Position numbers and translations under genes: made by a program. The notes below the pieces were generated by a model. The model searched no databases and was not told the DNA's origin. It saw only the letters and a program-made list of their open reading frames with translations. Below, in pieces: positions 27,861 through 35,858 of a stretch of 64,000 nucleotides of DNA. The stretch's first letter is position 1. Each line of letters begins with the position of its first letter. The stretch is taken from NCBI GenBank assembly GCA_963829355.1, contig CAWHHZ010000004.1, positions 124,001 to 188,000 on the forward strand, read 5' to 3'. Source of the stretch: CAWHHZ01 sp963829355 (GTDB taxonomy: Bacteria > Acidobacteriota > Thermoanaerobaculia > Gp7-AA8 > JAHWKK01).

Positions 27861-29909
27861 TCAGCGGATAGCCACGGACGTGGTGACAGACGATTGCGCG
27901 GCTCCCCGGGAGGCAGCCGATGACCACCCGCCATACGGAGGGCGAAGCCACGTCGAGCCGTCGTGCGGCTGCTTCATCGGACAGAACGGTTTCGGAAGCA
28001 TCGACAGCGAGGGCTGAGCGGTCGCCTCCCCAGCGTCGGCCGTCTCGAGTCCCAGGATCTGGTCGACGTAGAACTGGATTCCCGGACCATATCGAGGTCG
28101 AGCGGTCTTGTAGAACTTCAGCGCCCATTTCCTCCCCGCTGAAGTCTCCGAGAGGCGCTGGTACACCGAGAGGACGTTCCATGATCCGAGTCGGAGAAAT
28201 CGTTCGAAACTCGGCATCGATGGGACGTGGAAGGTTTCTGCAACGCTCAGGAACCAATAGATCGGCGGAGTCTTCATCTGCGAGAAGCGGAAGGCTGCAT
28301 CAAGCTCTGCCATACGAGGCGTGATGTCCTCGGCGATCTGCCAGAGGAAGAGGTCGCGCTCGAAGCTCGTCCAGTCTGAGGTCGTGAGGATCGAGGCTGG
28401 TGCGCCAGATCGGAACCGTCGCGCCTCCACCGCGATACGGTCCCACAGCCGCGACTTCTTTGGAGCGGCCACGTTCGCAGGAAGGCCGGGCTGGTAGACC
28501 CACTCGTCGAGTCGGAGCCCCGCGCTCCCTTCTGCGCCCCGGAGCATATCGAGGAGGGAGCGGTCGTTGACCCAGCGCCAGCCGAAGCGCCGGAAGTAGG
28601 ATCGTATGACCGTGTCGAAAGCGTCCCGGCCCATCTCGCTTTCGAGTGTGTGAAGAAAGAGGCTTCCCTTCCTGTAGTTCGTGGAATTGAAAATCGAGAG
28701 AGTGTCGTCGGGCAGGAACTGCCGGTGAAGCACCGTGAAGCGTGGCTCCTCCTCCCGCTGCTCCATGTAGCTCTCGTAGTTGATCCGGTCCCAGTAGTAC
28801 CCGATCTCGCCGCGCTCGTCGCTTACCATCTCCGCGAGAATCCGGCTGGCGTAGAACGTGGCGAAGCCCTCGTTGAGCCAGAGATCGCTCCACGAGCCGC
28901 ACGTCGCGAGATCTCCTGCCCACGAGTGCGCGATCTCATGTGCGAGAACTGTCAGCGGTACGGGAGGGTCCTCGTGGTCGCCACGCACGACGCCCGCGAC
29001 GTTGAGGAAGTTGAGAAACGGATTCTCCATCCCGCCTGCTGCGTAGCTCGGCGGCAGGAGGAGGACGTCGTAGCGATCGAATGGGTAGGATCCGAGAATC
29101 GTCTCGGCGACCGTGAGCATCTCGGGAACGTAGGCAAGATCTTCGACCGCATCCTCGAGAAAGCTCGGTTCGGCGTAAATGCCTGTGCGGTGGTCCAGCG
29201 ACGCAAACTCGAAGTGACCCGCAGCGAGGGCGATCAGGTACGGCGCGATCGGATACGGCATCTCGAAGTGATGAACGCCGTCGGGTGATGGGCTGGTGGG
29301 ATTGGGGGCGGTCATGAGAGCGATCATGCCGTCCGGCACGCGAATCGTCGCCTCGTAAGTCATCCGAACGCCTGGTGTGTCCTGAATCGGGATCCACTCG
29401 CGGGTCCGGTCCGGCTCTCCGAACGTGTAGACGAGCGGCGCGACGGCGTCGACCGTCTGCAAGGCATCGAGCCACAGGATGCCTTCACCCGATCCGCCCG
29501 TCTGGTACTCGATCTCGACCACTCGCGTATCCGGAGCGATCGCGATGCGAAGAGCGCGGCCGGCATCGCTCTCCGGCCCCAGCGAGAAGGTCGTGGGAGC
29601 CCCATCGATCTTCACTCCCAGGATCTCGAGATGACGGGTGTCGAGCACGAGCTCATCCGCACCGGAGTAGTTGACGATTGTGTGTGTGGCAGTTCCGCGA
29701 ATGCGTCGTTGCTCGAAATCGACTACGAGATCCAGTGAGAGGTGCAGCGTACGCAGCTTAGAGGGTTCTGCCGCACTGAACGAGTCGTGAGGAGGAGGAT
29801 TATCGACGTATCCGACAGGTCGTGGTCTCGCCTCCGATGCGGCTGCAGTCAGCATCACGACAGCCATGAATGCTACGACGAACCGAGAGAGCGACGACGC
29901 GATATTCAT
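27861..29909 (-). CDS. Secreted M1 family aminopeptidase
   Basis: A 682-residue zinc peptidase with an N-terminal signal sequence (FVVAFMAVVMLTAAASEA). The exopeptidase motif is AGGMENPF, and the zinc site is HEIAHSW (His324, Glu325, His328) with the third ligand Glu347 in LWLNEG, the exact HExxH-x18-E spacing. A transition-state tyrosine region lies in STNYRKGSLFL. The C-terminal helical domain resembles leukotriene A4 hydrolase-type M1 proteins. The last about 55 residues (after DQILGLETADAG) are proline- and serine-rich and do not look like family sequence; the true end may be disturbed by an indel. Likely periplasmic or extracellular peptide degradation. Confidence 0.88.
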   Translation of the reverse strand: MNIASSLSRFVVAFMAVVMLTAAASEARPRPVGYVDNPPPHDSFSAAEPSKLRTLHLSLDLVVDFEQRRIRGTATHTIVNYSGADELVLDTRHLEILGVKIDGAPTTFSLGPESDAGRALRIAIAPDTRVVEIEYQTGGSGEGILWLDALQTVDAVAPLVYTFGEPDRTREWIPIQDTPGVRMTYEATIRVPDGMIALMTAPNPTSPSPDGVHHFEMPYPIAPYLIALAAGHFEFASLDHRTGIYAEPSFLEDAVEDLAYVPEMLTVAETILGSYPFDRYDVLLLPPSYAAGGMENPFLNFLNVAGVVRGDHEDPPVPLTVLAHEIAHSWAGDLATCGSWSDLWLNEGFATFYASRILAEMVSDERGEIGYYWDRINYESYMEQREEEPRFTVLHRQFLPDDTLSIFNSTNYRKGSLFLHTLESEMGRDAFDTVIRSYFRRFGWRWVNDRSLLDMLRGAEGSAGLRLDEWVYQPGLPANVAAPKKSRLWDRIAVEARRFRSGAPASILTTSDWTSFERDLFLWQIAEDITPRMAELDAAFRFSQMKTPPIYWFLSVAETFHVPSMPSFERFLRLGSWNVLSVYQRLSETSAGRKWALKFYKTARPRYGPGIQFYVDQILGLETADAGEATAQPSLSMLPKPFCPMKQPHDGSTWLRPPYGGWSSAASRGAAQSSVTTSVAIR

Positions 29910-30096
29910 CAGTGACCTCCGGTGGACCAGTTTGCCGACAGCTTACGGAGTGAACCATAGTTTTGTGCGCAGCGCGATAGGGACTCAGCGGGCCGTGGAA
30001 AACTCTGGAGGTCCGCGCCCGTACTAGCACGTCGGGAGCGAGAACGTTCATGACGGCGGACACGAAAGTACTCGAGACAGCGGATCCTGCGGTGAA

Positions 30097-30272
30097 CCCG
30101 CATTTCTCACCAGATGTCGTGGCGAGTCGGCGGAGAGTGGTGTGGATGCAAGGCGCGCGAAGGTTCGGCCCCGCAGGCATAGTCGACACTATGTCGAGGA
30201 GCCGGATCAAGCGCAACGCAGCAGACGCGCCGCTATCCGCCGACGCAGTAGAAAGCTGGTGAGAAATGCGGG
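30097..30272. mobile_element. MITE-like element, copy 2
   Basis: Same length (176 bp) and about 95% identical to the element at 5868-6043, with identical 17-bp terminal inverted repeats. Flanks are TGAA on the left and TTAA on the right, compatible with a degraded 4-bp YTAR-type target duplication. The element occupies half of the 356-bp gap upstream of the ABC exporter. Its right terminus reads CTGGTGAGAAATGCGGG, so it contains the ATG at 30266 and a GGTGA stretch complementary to the 16S rRNA tail. The rest of the gap (29910-30096) shows no gene. Confidence 0.85.
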
Positions 30273-31036
30273 TTAAGATTGCGGACGTGGAAACACTGTG
30301 TGTCGAAGGACTGACGAAGCTCTACGGCGAGGTTCGGGCCGTCAGCGACGTCTCATTGACGGTTCCCGCGGGGTCGATCGTCGGTCTCGTCGGACCAAAT
30401 GGTGCGGGCAAGACGACGACGCTGCGGGCGATTGCGGGGATTCACCCGCCGACTCGCGGCTCGATCCGGATCTGCGGGTTCGATCTGGCGGGAGAGCCAG
30501 TGGAGGCGAAGCGTCTGACGGCGTTCATGCCGGACGAACCGCGCCTGTTCGATTACCTCACCGTGGAGGAGCATCTTCGCTTCATGGCTCGGCTCTACCA
30601 GATTGAAGGTTGGAGGGAGCGCGCCGAGGAACTTCTCGCGGAGCTGGAGATGCTGGACAAGCGAAGGGCCCTGCCGCGCGAGCTATCGCGGGGTATGAAG
30701 CAGAAGCTGATCATCGCCTGCGGTTTGATCCATGACCCCCGCCTGCTGATCTTCGATGAGCCTCTGACGGGGCTCGATCCGCTCGGCATCCGGCGGATGA
30801 AAGACACCATCCGGCGCAGGACCTCGGGCGGTGCGGCGATTCTGCTCAGTTCGCACCTGCTTCACCTCGTGGAAGAACTTTGTGACGCGATCGTCGTGAT
30901 CGATCGCGGACGGGTCGTCGCGACCGGCAATGCCGGACAGCTCAGGCGGCTCGCTGGCGAAGGGCATAGCCAGACGCTGGAGGATGCATTCCTCCGGATC
31001 ACCGGAGGTGAGCCGGGCGGAGAGCTTCGAGAGTGA
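30266..31036 (+). CDS. ABC transporter ATPase
   Basis: A 256-residue ATPase of the CcmA/NatA-like exporter type. Walker A is GPNGAGKTT (43-51), the signature is LSRGMKQKL, and Walker B is LLIFDEPLTGLD, followed by the switch histidine in LLSSHLLHLVEEL. The ATG at 30266 lies inside the terminal repeat of the MITE-like element. An in-frame GTG at 30287 (METLCVEGLTKLYG) would give the more usual family N-terminus, so the first seven residues may be element-derived. It overlaps the permease gene by four bases. Confidence 0.88.
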   Translation: MRVKIADVETLCVEGLTKLYGEVRAVSDVSLTVPAGSIVGLVGPNGAGKTTTLRAIAGIHPPTRGSIRICGFDLAGEPVEAKRLTAFMPDEPRLFDYLTVEEHLRFMARLYQIEGWRERAEELLAELEMLDKRRALPRELSRGMKQKLIIACGLIHDPRLLIFDEPLTGLDPLGIRRMKDTIRRRTSGGAAILLSSHLLHLVEELCDAIVVIDRGRVVATGNAGQLRRLAGEGHSQTLEDAFLRITGGEPGGELRE

Positions 31037-32760
31037 TCGGGACATTCGCCTACGTCACCGCCCGTTCCTTCAAAAACCGGTTTCTGTCACAGCTTCGCCG
31101 GCTCAGGCAGCCGCAGTACCTGATTGCTTCGGTTCTGGGTGTCGGATACTTCGGCTGGCTCTTGACCAAAGGGATGGGCCAGGGACTCTTTGCGAGAGTC
31201 GGGGGCAGCGCAAGCGGATCGCAGGAGCAGGTCGTGGTTTTCGTGCTGTCGAGCCTGATCTATCTCGTGCTGGTCCTGCCATGGGCGTTTCCTTCTGCCG
31301 AGGCTGGTGTCGTCTTCTCAGAGCCGGAGATCGACTTTCTCTTCTCAGCGCCGCTGACCAGACGGCAGGTTCTCGTGTTCAAGGTCCTCCGCTCGCAGTC
31401 GCGGCTTCTGTTCACGGCGCTGATGGGCTGGATCCTCGGAACCCACGGACGGGCAAACTTCCCCGGTTTGTGGATCATGCTGATCTCACTCCACCTGTAT
31501 CTGATGTTCGTGTCGTTTGCGAGAGCACGTCTTCGTGTCGCAGGGATCGGCTTTCTGCGCCGCCTCGGCGTCGTACTCGTGTTAGTCGGCGGCACGGCCT
31601 GGGCGCTGGTGAGGTCTCTGGCGCCGGTGTATCACTCTGCCACGGGCCCGTTCGAGGACTTTCAGAGCACGGCGGTACTTTTCCCTGGAATCGGCGAGGC
31701 GCTCGCCAGCGGGCCCATCCGGTATTTCCTGGCATTCCCTCGAATCTTTGCTTCTGCGGTTCTCGCACACGGAACCATCGAGACGCTCACATATTGCGGC
31801 ATCGTTGCGCTTCTGGGTCTCGCATTTTTCTACGTCGCCTCGCAGCTGGATGTCGCATTCGAGGATGCTTCCATCAAGGCGTCGAGGCGGAGGGCCGAAG
31901 AGGTCGCAACAAAACAGGAGCGCGCCAGTGGCCGCGCAGTCGTCTTTCAACGTTTCCCGGCGTTCATTCAGTTGGCTGAGACCGGCCGCCCGGGATTCGG
32001 GATTGTCTGGAAGAATTCGATTGCGGCTGCCAGGTCGGTCGTGCCGTTACTGCTTCTGGTTCTGACCATCATGATCATCTTCCCTGTAGTCGCTGCATTC
32101 GTGGCGGGACCTGAGAGCTCCTACTCGATTCTGATGACGCTCGGAATGATGGGGTTGGGCTTTGTCGCCGTCGCCGGTCCCCTGTACTTCAGAACCGATC
32201 TGAGAACGGATCTTCGGTATCTGGAGACGCTCAAGGTTCTTCCAATTCGCGGACGTGAAATTGTTCTGATGGAAGTGCTTTCAACTGCTCTGATCATGTT
32301 CCTGTTCGAGCTCTGTTTCGTGCTGATGACGGTGATGGGAATGTCGAAGACTCTTCCGTCTGACGTCTTCGACCTCATCGTCCGCTGGTCGCCTGTTGCG
32401 ATCGTTCTGATCGTGCCGCTGGGCGTACTTCAGATCACCATCCAGAACGGCGCAGCATTGGTGATTCCCGCGTGGGTGATTCCGGAACGTGGGGAGACGG
32501 CGGGAATCGAACGGATCGGAAGAACCATCGCGTTGTTTCTGGCGCATGTCCTCTCGGTCGCGATCGTTCTCATCCCGGCGGCGCTCGTGTTCGGTCTCGT
32601 TCTGTTTCTCGCGGTTCTCGTGCTGGGAATGACACCGGAAGCGGGTGCCATTGCGTCGATTCCCGCGGCGGCCCTCATCGTGGGCGAGATCGCCTTTCTC
32701 ATCCACGTACTGGGGCAGCGCTTTGAACGGATGGAACCGGGAGATGTCGCGGCGACCTGA
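31033..32760 (+). CDS. ABC exporter permease (putative ABC exporter family)
   Basis: A 575-residue membrane protein beginning at GTG in a GTGA overlap with the ATPase gene. It has about twelve hydrophobic segments. The N-terminal soluble stretch (TARSFKNRFLSQLRRLRQPQYL) and the FSEPEIDFLFSAPLTRRQVL motif are characteristic of bacterial ABC-2-like exporters with fused halves. A cytoplasmic loop near 290-330 is charged. The substrate is unknown. With the ATPase it forms a two-gene exporter. Confidence 0.75.
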   Translation: MIGTFAYVTARSFKNRFLSQLRRLRQPQYLIASVLGVGYFGWLLTKGMGQGLFARVGGSASGSQEQVVVFVLSSLIYLVLVLPWAFPSAEAGVVFSEPEIDFLFSAPLTRRQVLVFKVLRSQSRLLFTALMGWILGTHGRANFPGLWIMLISLHLYLMFVSFARARLRVAGIGFLRRLGVVLVLVGGTAWALVRSLAPVYHSATGPFEDFQSTAVLFPGIGEALASGPIRYFLAFPRIFASAVLAHGTIETLTYCGIVALLGLAFFYVASQLDVAFEDASIKASRRRAEEVATKQERASGRAVVFQRFPAFIQLAETGRPGFGIVWKNSIAAARSVVPLLLLVLTIMIIFPVVAAFVAGPESSYSILMTLGMMGLGFVAVAGPLYFRTDLRTDLRYLETLKVLPIRGREIVLMEVLSTALIMFLFELCFVLMTVMGMSKTLPSDVFDLIVRWSPVAIVLIVPLGVLQITIQNGAALVIPAWVIPERGETAGIERIGRTIALFLAHVLSVAIVLIPAALVFGLVLFLAVLVLGMTPEAGAIASIPAAALIVGEIAFLIHVLGQRFERMEPGDVAAT

Positions 32761-32896
32761 GGGAGATGGACCGCATGGCAGAAGCTGCTACCACACCTTG
32801 TCCGAGCATCGATGGAGAGTATCCGGGTCGCGTTAAGTTGGAATTCTGGCGCTGACCCTGACTTGCCGACGTGCAGGTGAAGCGGTGCCCGTCAAT

Positions 32897-33337
32897 TCAA
32901 GCTCTTCCTGGATGAACGGCGATCCCGACAGATCTCGCGGCCTCTGCGAGCCGCACATCGAAAGTCATCATGCTTCGGCAATCCGACTCGAGAGCCAGCG
33001 CCAGGTGAATCGCATCCGCGGCGCGGAGAGCAACTGAATCGACAGTCATGAGGATTCTCTCCGCATCTCGATGTGTGGCAGAGTGGAGATCAACCAGGCG
33101 AATGCGATCCGATTCTATGTCCTCGAGGATGGTCTTCTGAAGGTAACCCAAATTGGCCGTGGACAGTGTCCCCTCGCGCATCCGTCGTGCCGCGGCAGAT
33201 ACGATCTCGGTCACGACGAGGTCCGAGATCACGAGATCACGCCGGCGGCGCAACGTTGCCTCGACTTCCTCGCTATCGGCTTCCGGCACGTAAATCTTCA
33301 CCAGAGCACTGCTGTCGACGTATACCGGACCGTCCAC
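32897..33337 (-). CDS. vapC: VapC-family PIN-domain toxin
   Basis: A 146-residue PIN ribonuclease. The acidic active-site residues are in place: Asp8 (VYVDSSALVK), Glu44 (VVTEIVSA), Asp108 (RAADAIHLALAL) and Asp127 (MTFDVRLAEAA). VapC toxins cleave tRNA or rRNA. It follows its antitoxin gene by two bases. The module is bracketed by 14-bp direct repeats and sits next to gene debris, consistent with an accessory island. Confidence 0.88.
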   Translation of the reverse strand: MDGPVYVDSSALVKIYVPEADSEEVEATLRRRRDLVISDLVVTEIVSAAARRMREGTLSTANLGYLQKTILEDIESDRIRLVDLHSATHRDAERILMTVDSVALRAADAIHLALALESDCRSMMTFDVRLAEAARSVGIAVHPGRA

Positions 33338-33339
33338 CT

Positions 33340-33576
33340 CTAGATCCGATCCTCTCTCTCGTCCGAGATTCCCTCAGACAACGGGGGATCGAGTTGAGGC
33401 ATTCGTTTTCGTACACTCTTGTGCGATCCGAAGGCCGTACCGGATTCGTCACGCTCGGGAACCAGCCTCGCCACGGGCTTCCCCCGATCGGTAATGATGA
33501 TCTCCCGTCCCTTTTTCACCTCCTCCAGGAGAACGGACAGGTTCTGGCGGGCTTCACGAATCCCTGCTTTCTTCAT
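33340..33576 (-). CDS. Phd/YefM-type antitoxin (VapB partner)
   Basis: A 78-residue protein with the Phd/YefM dimerisation and DNA-binding fold: AGIREARQNLSVLLEEVKKG, then EIIITDRGKPVARLVPE. The disordered C-terminus (residues about 45-78, charged and proline-containing) would neutralise the PIN toxin encoded directly downstream. Promoter and operator are expected in the short AT-rich stretch just upstream (TTATGCTACATGTAGCACA near 33586-33604, which includes the palindrome TGCTACATGTAGCA). Repression there is inference. Confidence 0.85.
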   Translation of the reverse strand: MKKAGIREARQNLSVLLEEVKKGREIIITDRGKPVARLVPERDESGTAFGSHKSVRKRMPQLDPPLSEGISDEREDRI

Positions 33577-33585
33577 GGAGTGATT

Positions 33586-33604
33586 ATGCTACATGTAGCA
33601 CAGT
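33586..33604 (-). promoter_or_regulatory. Palindrome upstream of the Phd-type antitoxin gene
   Basis: TGCTACATGTAGCA is a perfect 14-bp palindrome located about 15 bp upstream of the antitoxin start. Phd/YefM antitoxins usually bind such short palindromes (for example TGTACA cores) and repress their own operon, so this is a good operator candidate. Confidence 0.5.
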
Positions 33605-33626
33605 GAGGCAACGGGAGATGACCCAT

Positions 33627-33700
33627 CGAAAGATTTCAAAGGGAAGGTGCTCGGATCCGATACAACGGTCAAGCCTTCGGGCGGTTGCGCAGAAGCTGCT
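33627..33700 (+). pseudogene. Orphan fragment of the arrestin-like membrane protein gene
   Basis: About 65-74 bp closely match positions 543-608 of the arrestin-like gene. Both encode a KDFK-x-KVLG-x-x-x-TVKPSGGCA peptide, the linker before the first transmembrane helix. Identity ends abruptly at GGTTGCGCAG, where the flanking 14-bp repeat begins. No further arrestin sequence follows. This is a gene remnant, not an independent gene. Confidence 0.7.
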
Positions 33701-33833
33701 ACAGACCGTGATTTCCACCAGTTGCGGTTGCGCAATATCGGAAGCCGGCAGTATCATCACGGCTTCCGATTCAAACGAGTAACGGGCGAGGACGAGGCCG
33801 TGGGTTGCCTGAGTCTATTCATCAGGAGGATTG

Positions 33834-34475
33834 ATGAGACATCAACCACGACCCATACTGCTGTACCCGTTTCTGCGCATGACGACGCTCATTCTGTTTC
33901 TCGCGATCGCGGGCATCGTTTCGGCTCAGCCACGCATCGACCAGGAACAGGTCAATGTCGACGAGACGGTGGGAGGAGTCGCGATCGGGGGAGGATCGGA
34001 CGAAAAGCTCGCGCAGGTCATCACCGCTGGTGCGGACGGATTCCTGCGACACGTCACGATTCCGATCGCCTGCGATGCTTCGAGCCAGTTGACGGTGAGT
34101 ATCCAGACGGTCGCTGGCGGTCTCCCGACGGGCACGGTACTGGCGTCCGAGACTCTCCCGGGCGACCTTTTCCCGTCGACTCCGCCCAGTCCGGACTCTG
34201 CATTCAGGATTATTGAGTTCGCATTCCCCACGAGGGTGCGCGCCGGTGACGAGGTGGCCATCGTGATGGAAGCGATCTATCCCGGCTGCGGGATTTACTC
34301 GTCTCCCGGAGGAGACAGTTACGCGGGCGGGCGGGCATACTTCGATGCGCGGCCGAATCCGCCGGGATGGATTCCGATCCAGTTTTCACCGAACGATCCG
34401 GACGACCTTCCATTCCAGGTTTTCGTCGACAAGACACCGGGTGCGGGCTGCAGGAAAGCCAAAGGCCGTCGCTGA
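33834..34475 (+). CDS. Secreted protein of unknown function
   Basis: A 213-residue protein from ATG 33834, chosen because CAGGAGGA precedes it at good spacing. A signal peptide (LRMTTLILFLAIAGIVSAQP) is followed by a beta-rich domain without catalytic motifs (LAQVITAGADGFLRHVTIPI, LTVSIQTVAGGLPTGTVLAS, RVRAGDEVAIVMEAIYPGCG). The pattern resembles jelly-roll or choice-of-anchor domains in secreted proteins. I do not recognise the family. A strong hairpin follows the stop. Confidence 0.6.
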   Translation: MRHQPRPILLYPFLRMTTLILFLAIAGIVSAQPRIDQEQVNVDETVGGVAIGGGSDEKLAQVITAGADGFLRHVTIPIACDASSQLTVSIQTVAGGLPTGTVLASETLPGDLFPSTPPSPDSAFRIIEFAFPTRVRAGDEVAIVMEAIYPGCGIYSSPGGDSYAGGRAYFDARPNPPGWIPIQFSPNDPDDLPFQVFVDKTPGAGCRKAKGRR

Positions 34476-34481
34476 CGCCGG

Positions 34482-34511
34482 ATGGGTCACGGAGGGGACT
34501 CCGTGACCCAT
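34482..34511 (+). terminator. Strong hairpin after the secreted protein gene
   Basis: A perfect 13-bp stem (ATGGGTCACGGAG at 34482-34494, complement at 34499-34511) with a GGGA loop begins six bases after the stop codon. No T-run follows, so it could be a terminator of unusual type, an mRNA-stabilising hairpin, or another palindromic repeat. Confidence 0.45.
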
Positions 34512-34606
34512 AGCGGTAGGCGTCAACCCTACGAACGGCCTGTCATCCCGAGCCGTGGGAATGGCGCCGCTTTGCTACGCCAGTGGAGTGAAATGACTCA
34601 CCCGTC

Positions 34607-34901
34607 TGTCATTCCGAAGGAGCGGCTTCATCGCGACTGAGGAATCTGGCCGGGGAAGGTTGCTACGTTCGGCCCCACCCAGATTCCTCGCTTCGCTTGG
34701 AATGACAGGCCTTTGTTTCGACGGGTTTAGAAGTGGTGTCAATAGAAGCTTCAGCGAAGGATCGCGTACGGCAAGACTCGACGTGAATTGCAAAGGAACT
34801 CAGTTGAGTATGACTCCACGCGATCCTTCGCTTCGCTCAGGATGACAGAGCTCGCGATTGCGCCAGCCTTTTCTGACGACTGACGACTGACGACTGACGC
34901 T
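34607..34901. repeat. Two palindromic repeats and a heptamer array (425-bp gap)
   Basis: 34607-34708 is an inverted repeat of family A: arms start TGTCATTCC and end GGAATGACA, enclosing GACTGAGGAATCT ... AGATTCCTCGCTTCG. 34752-34847 is a family B copy with arms around GCGAAGGATCGCG and CGCGATCCTTCGC, ending CTCAGGATGACA. At 34874-34901 the unit TGACGAC is repeated (three exact copies plus one variant), and the array ends on the stop codon of the L-serine dehydratase gene. No gene lies in this gap. Confidence 0.7.
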
Positions 34902-35842
34902 CAGCCCTCCCCGGCGGTCGCCTTTCGTTCTGCGGCGACGCGTTCGCGCTCGGCGGCTTTGGCGGCGCGTCGTTCGTTCGCTTCACGCTTGATCCGGTCG
35001 CCGATCTCGCAGCCGGTCTTCGTAGTCGCGAGGCCGCCTTCGGCGGTTTCCTTCAGGCCGTGGGGGAGTTGGCGGCCGATGCGGACCATCGCTTCGATGA
35101 TCTCGTCCATCGGTATGACACTGTCGACTCCGGCCAGCGCGAGCTGCGCGCCCGTGAGACCGTGGACGGAGTAGAAGGAGTTCCGCTTGACGCACGGCAC
35201 TTCGACGAGACCGCCGACCGGATCGCAGACGAGGCCAAGGACATTCTTGAGGCCGAGTGCCGCGGCGTGAATCGACTGGTGCGTGTTGCCGCCCATCATG
35301 TAGGCCGCTGCGGCAGCACCCATCGCCGCGGCAACTCCAACCTCATTCTGGCAGCCACCGGCTGCTCCGGAGATGTTTGCCTGCATTCCGACGAGCGCTC
35401 CGACTCCGCCGGATACCGCGAGTCCTCGAATCGTCCGCTCGGGATCGACGCCGCGCTCCTCCTCGAGCGCGAGCAGCATCCCCGGGACGACTCCACCCGC
35501 ACCCGCTGTGGGAGCGGCGACGATCACACCCATGCGCGCGTTCTCCACCATCACGGCGAGCGAGTAGACCATCGTCTTGACCGTCAGCGGATCGAGGAAT
35601 GTGCGCCCCTCGTTGTACGCCTGTGCGAGCATCTTCGCTTCGTGCCCGACGAGTTTCCCCATCGAGATGCCGTCACCGTGTCCTTTGTTCACGCACTCCC
35701 ACATCACCGCGTGGCGCTTCCTCAGTGTCTCGAGGATCTGCTCTTTCGGAACGCCGTGCTCTTCTTCGTCGTGTTCCAGAAACACGTCGGCCAGATCGCG
35801 GTCTGCCGCGACCTCTTCGAGTTGTGCAAATGTTTCGATCAT
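34901..35842 (-). CDS. sdaAA: L-serine dehydratase, iron-sulfur alpha subunit
   Basis: A 313-residue subunit of the two-chain anaerobic-type enzyme converting L-serine to pyruvate and ammonia. The glycine-rich serine-binding region AAPTAGAGGVVPGMLLA and the iron-sulfur cysteines (GAAGGCQNEVG, LVCDPVGGLVEVPC) are present. The C-terminal 40 residues are a charged alanine-rich helix that is longer than usual. It follows the beta-subunit gene by 16 bases in the same operon. Its stop codon overlaps a 7-bp tandem repeat array. Confidence 0.9.
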   Translation of the reverse strand: MIETFAQLEEVAADRDLADVFLEHDEEEHGVPKEQILETLRKRHAVMWECVNKGHGDGISMGKLVGHEAKMLAQAYNEGRTFLDPLTVKTMVYSLAVMVENARMGVIVAAPTAGAGGVVPGMLLALEEERGVDPERTIRGLAVSGGVGALVGMQANISGAAGGCQNEVGVAAAMGAAAAAYMMGGNTHQSIHAAALGLKNVLGLVCDPVGGLVEVPCVKRNSFYSVHGLTGAQLALAGVDSVIPMDEIIEAMVRIGRQLPHGLKETAEGGLATTKTGCEIGDRIKREANERRAAKAAERERVAAERKATAGEG

Positions 35843-35858
35843 GAATGGTCCTCTCTCT

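Larger units (their letters stand above)
32778..33702. repeat. 14-bp direct repeats flanking the VapBC module
   Basis: The sequence GCAGAAGCTGCTAC is present at 32778-32791 and again at 33689-33702, both on the plus strand, bracketing the minus-strand toxin-antitoxin genes. By simple base-count expectation an exact 14-mer is unlikely to recur by chance in under 1 kb. It may mark the ends of an inserted segment. The right copy begins exactly where the arrestin-gene fragment ends. Confidence 0.45.

Noticed and set aside
27861..28020. C-terminal proline/serine-rich tail of the M1 peptidase as an extra functional domain
   Set aside because: It does not look like a domain and may come from read-through past a disturbed stop; there is too little evidence to call a fusion.
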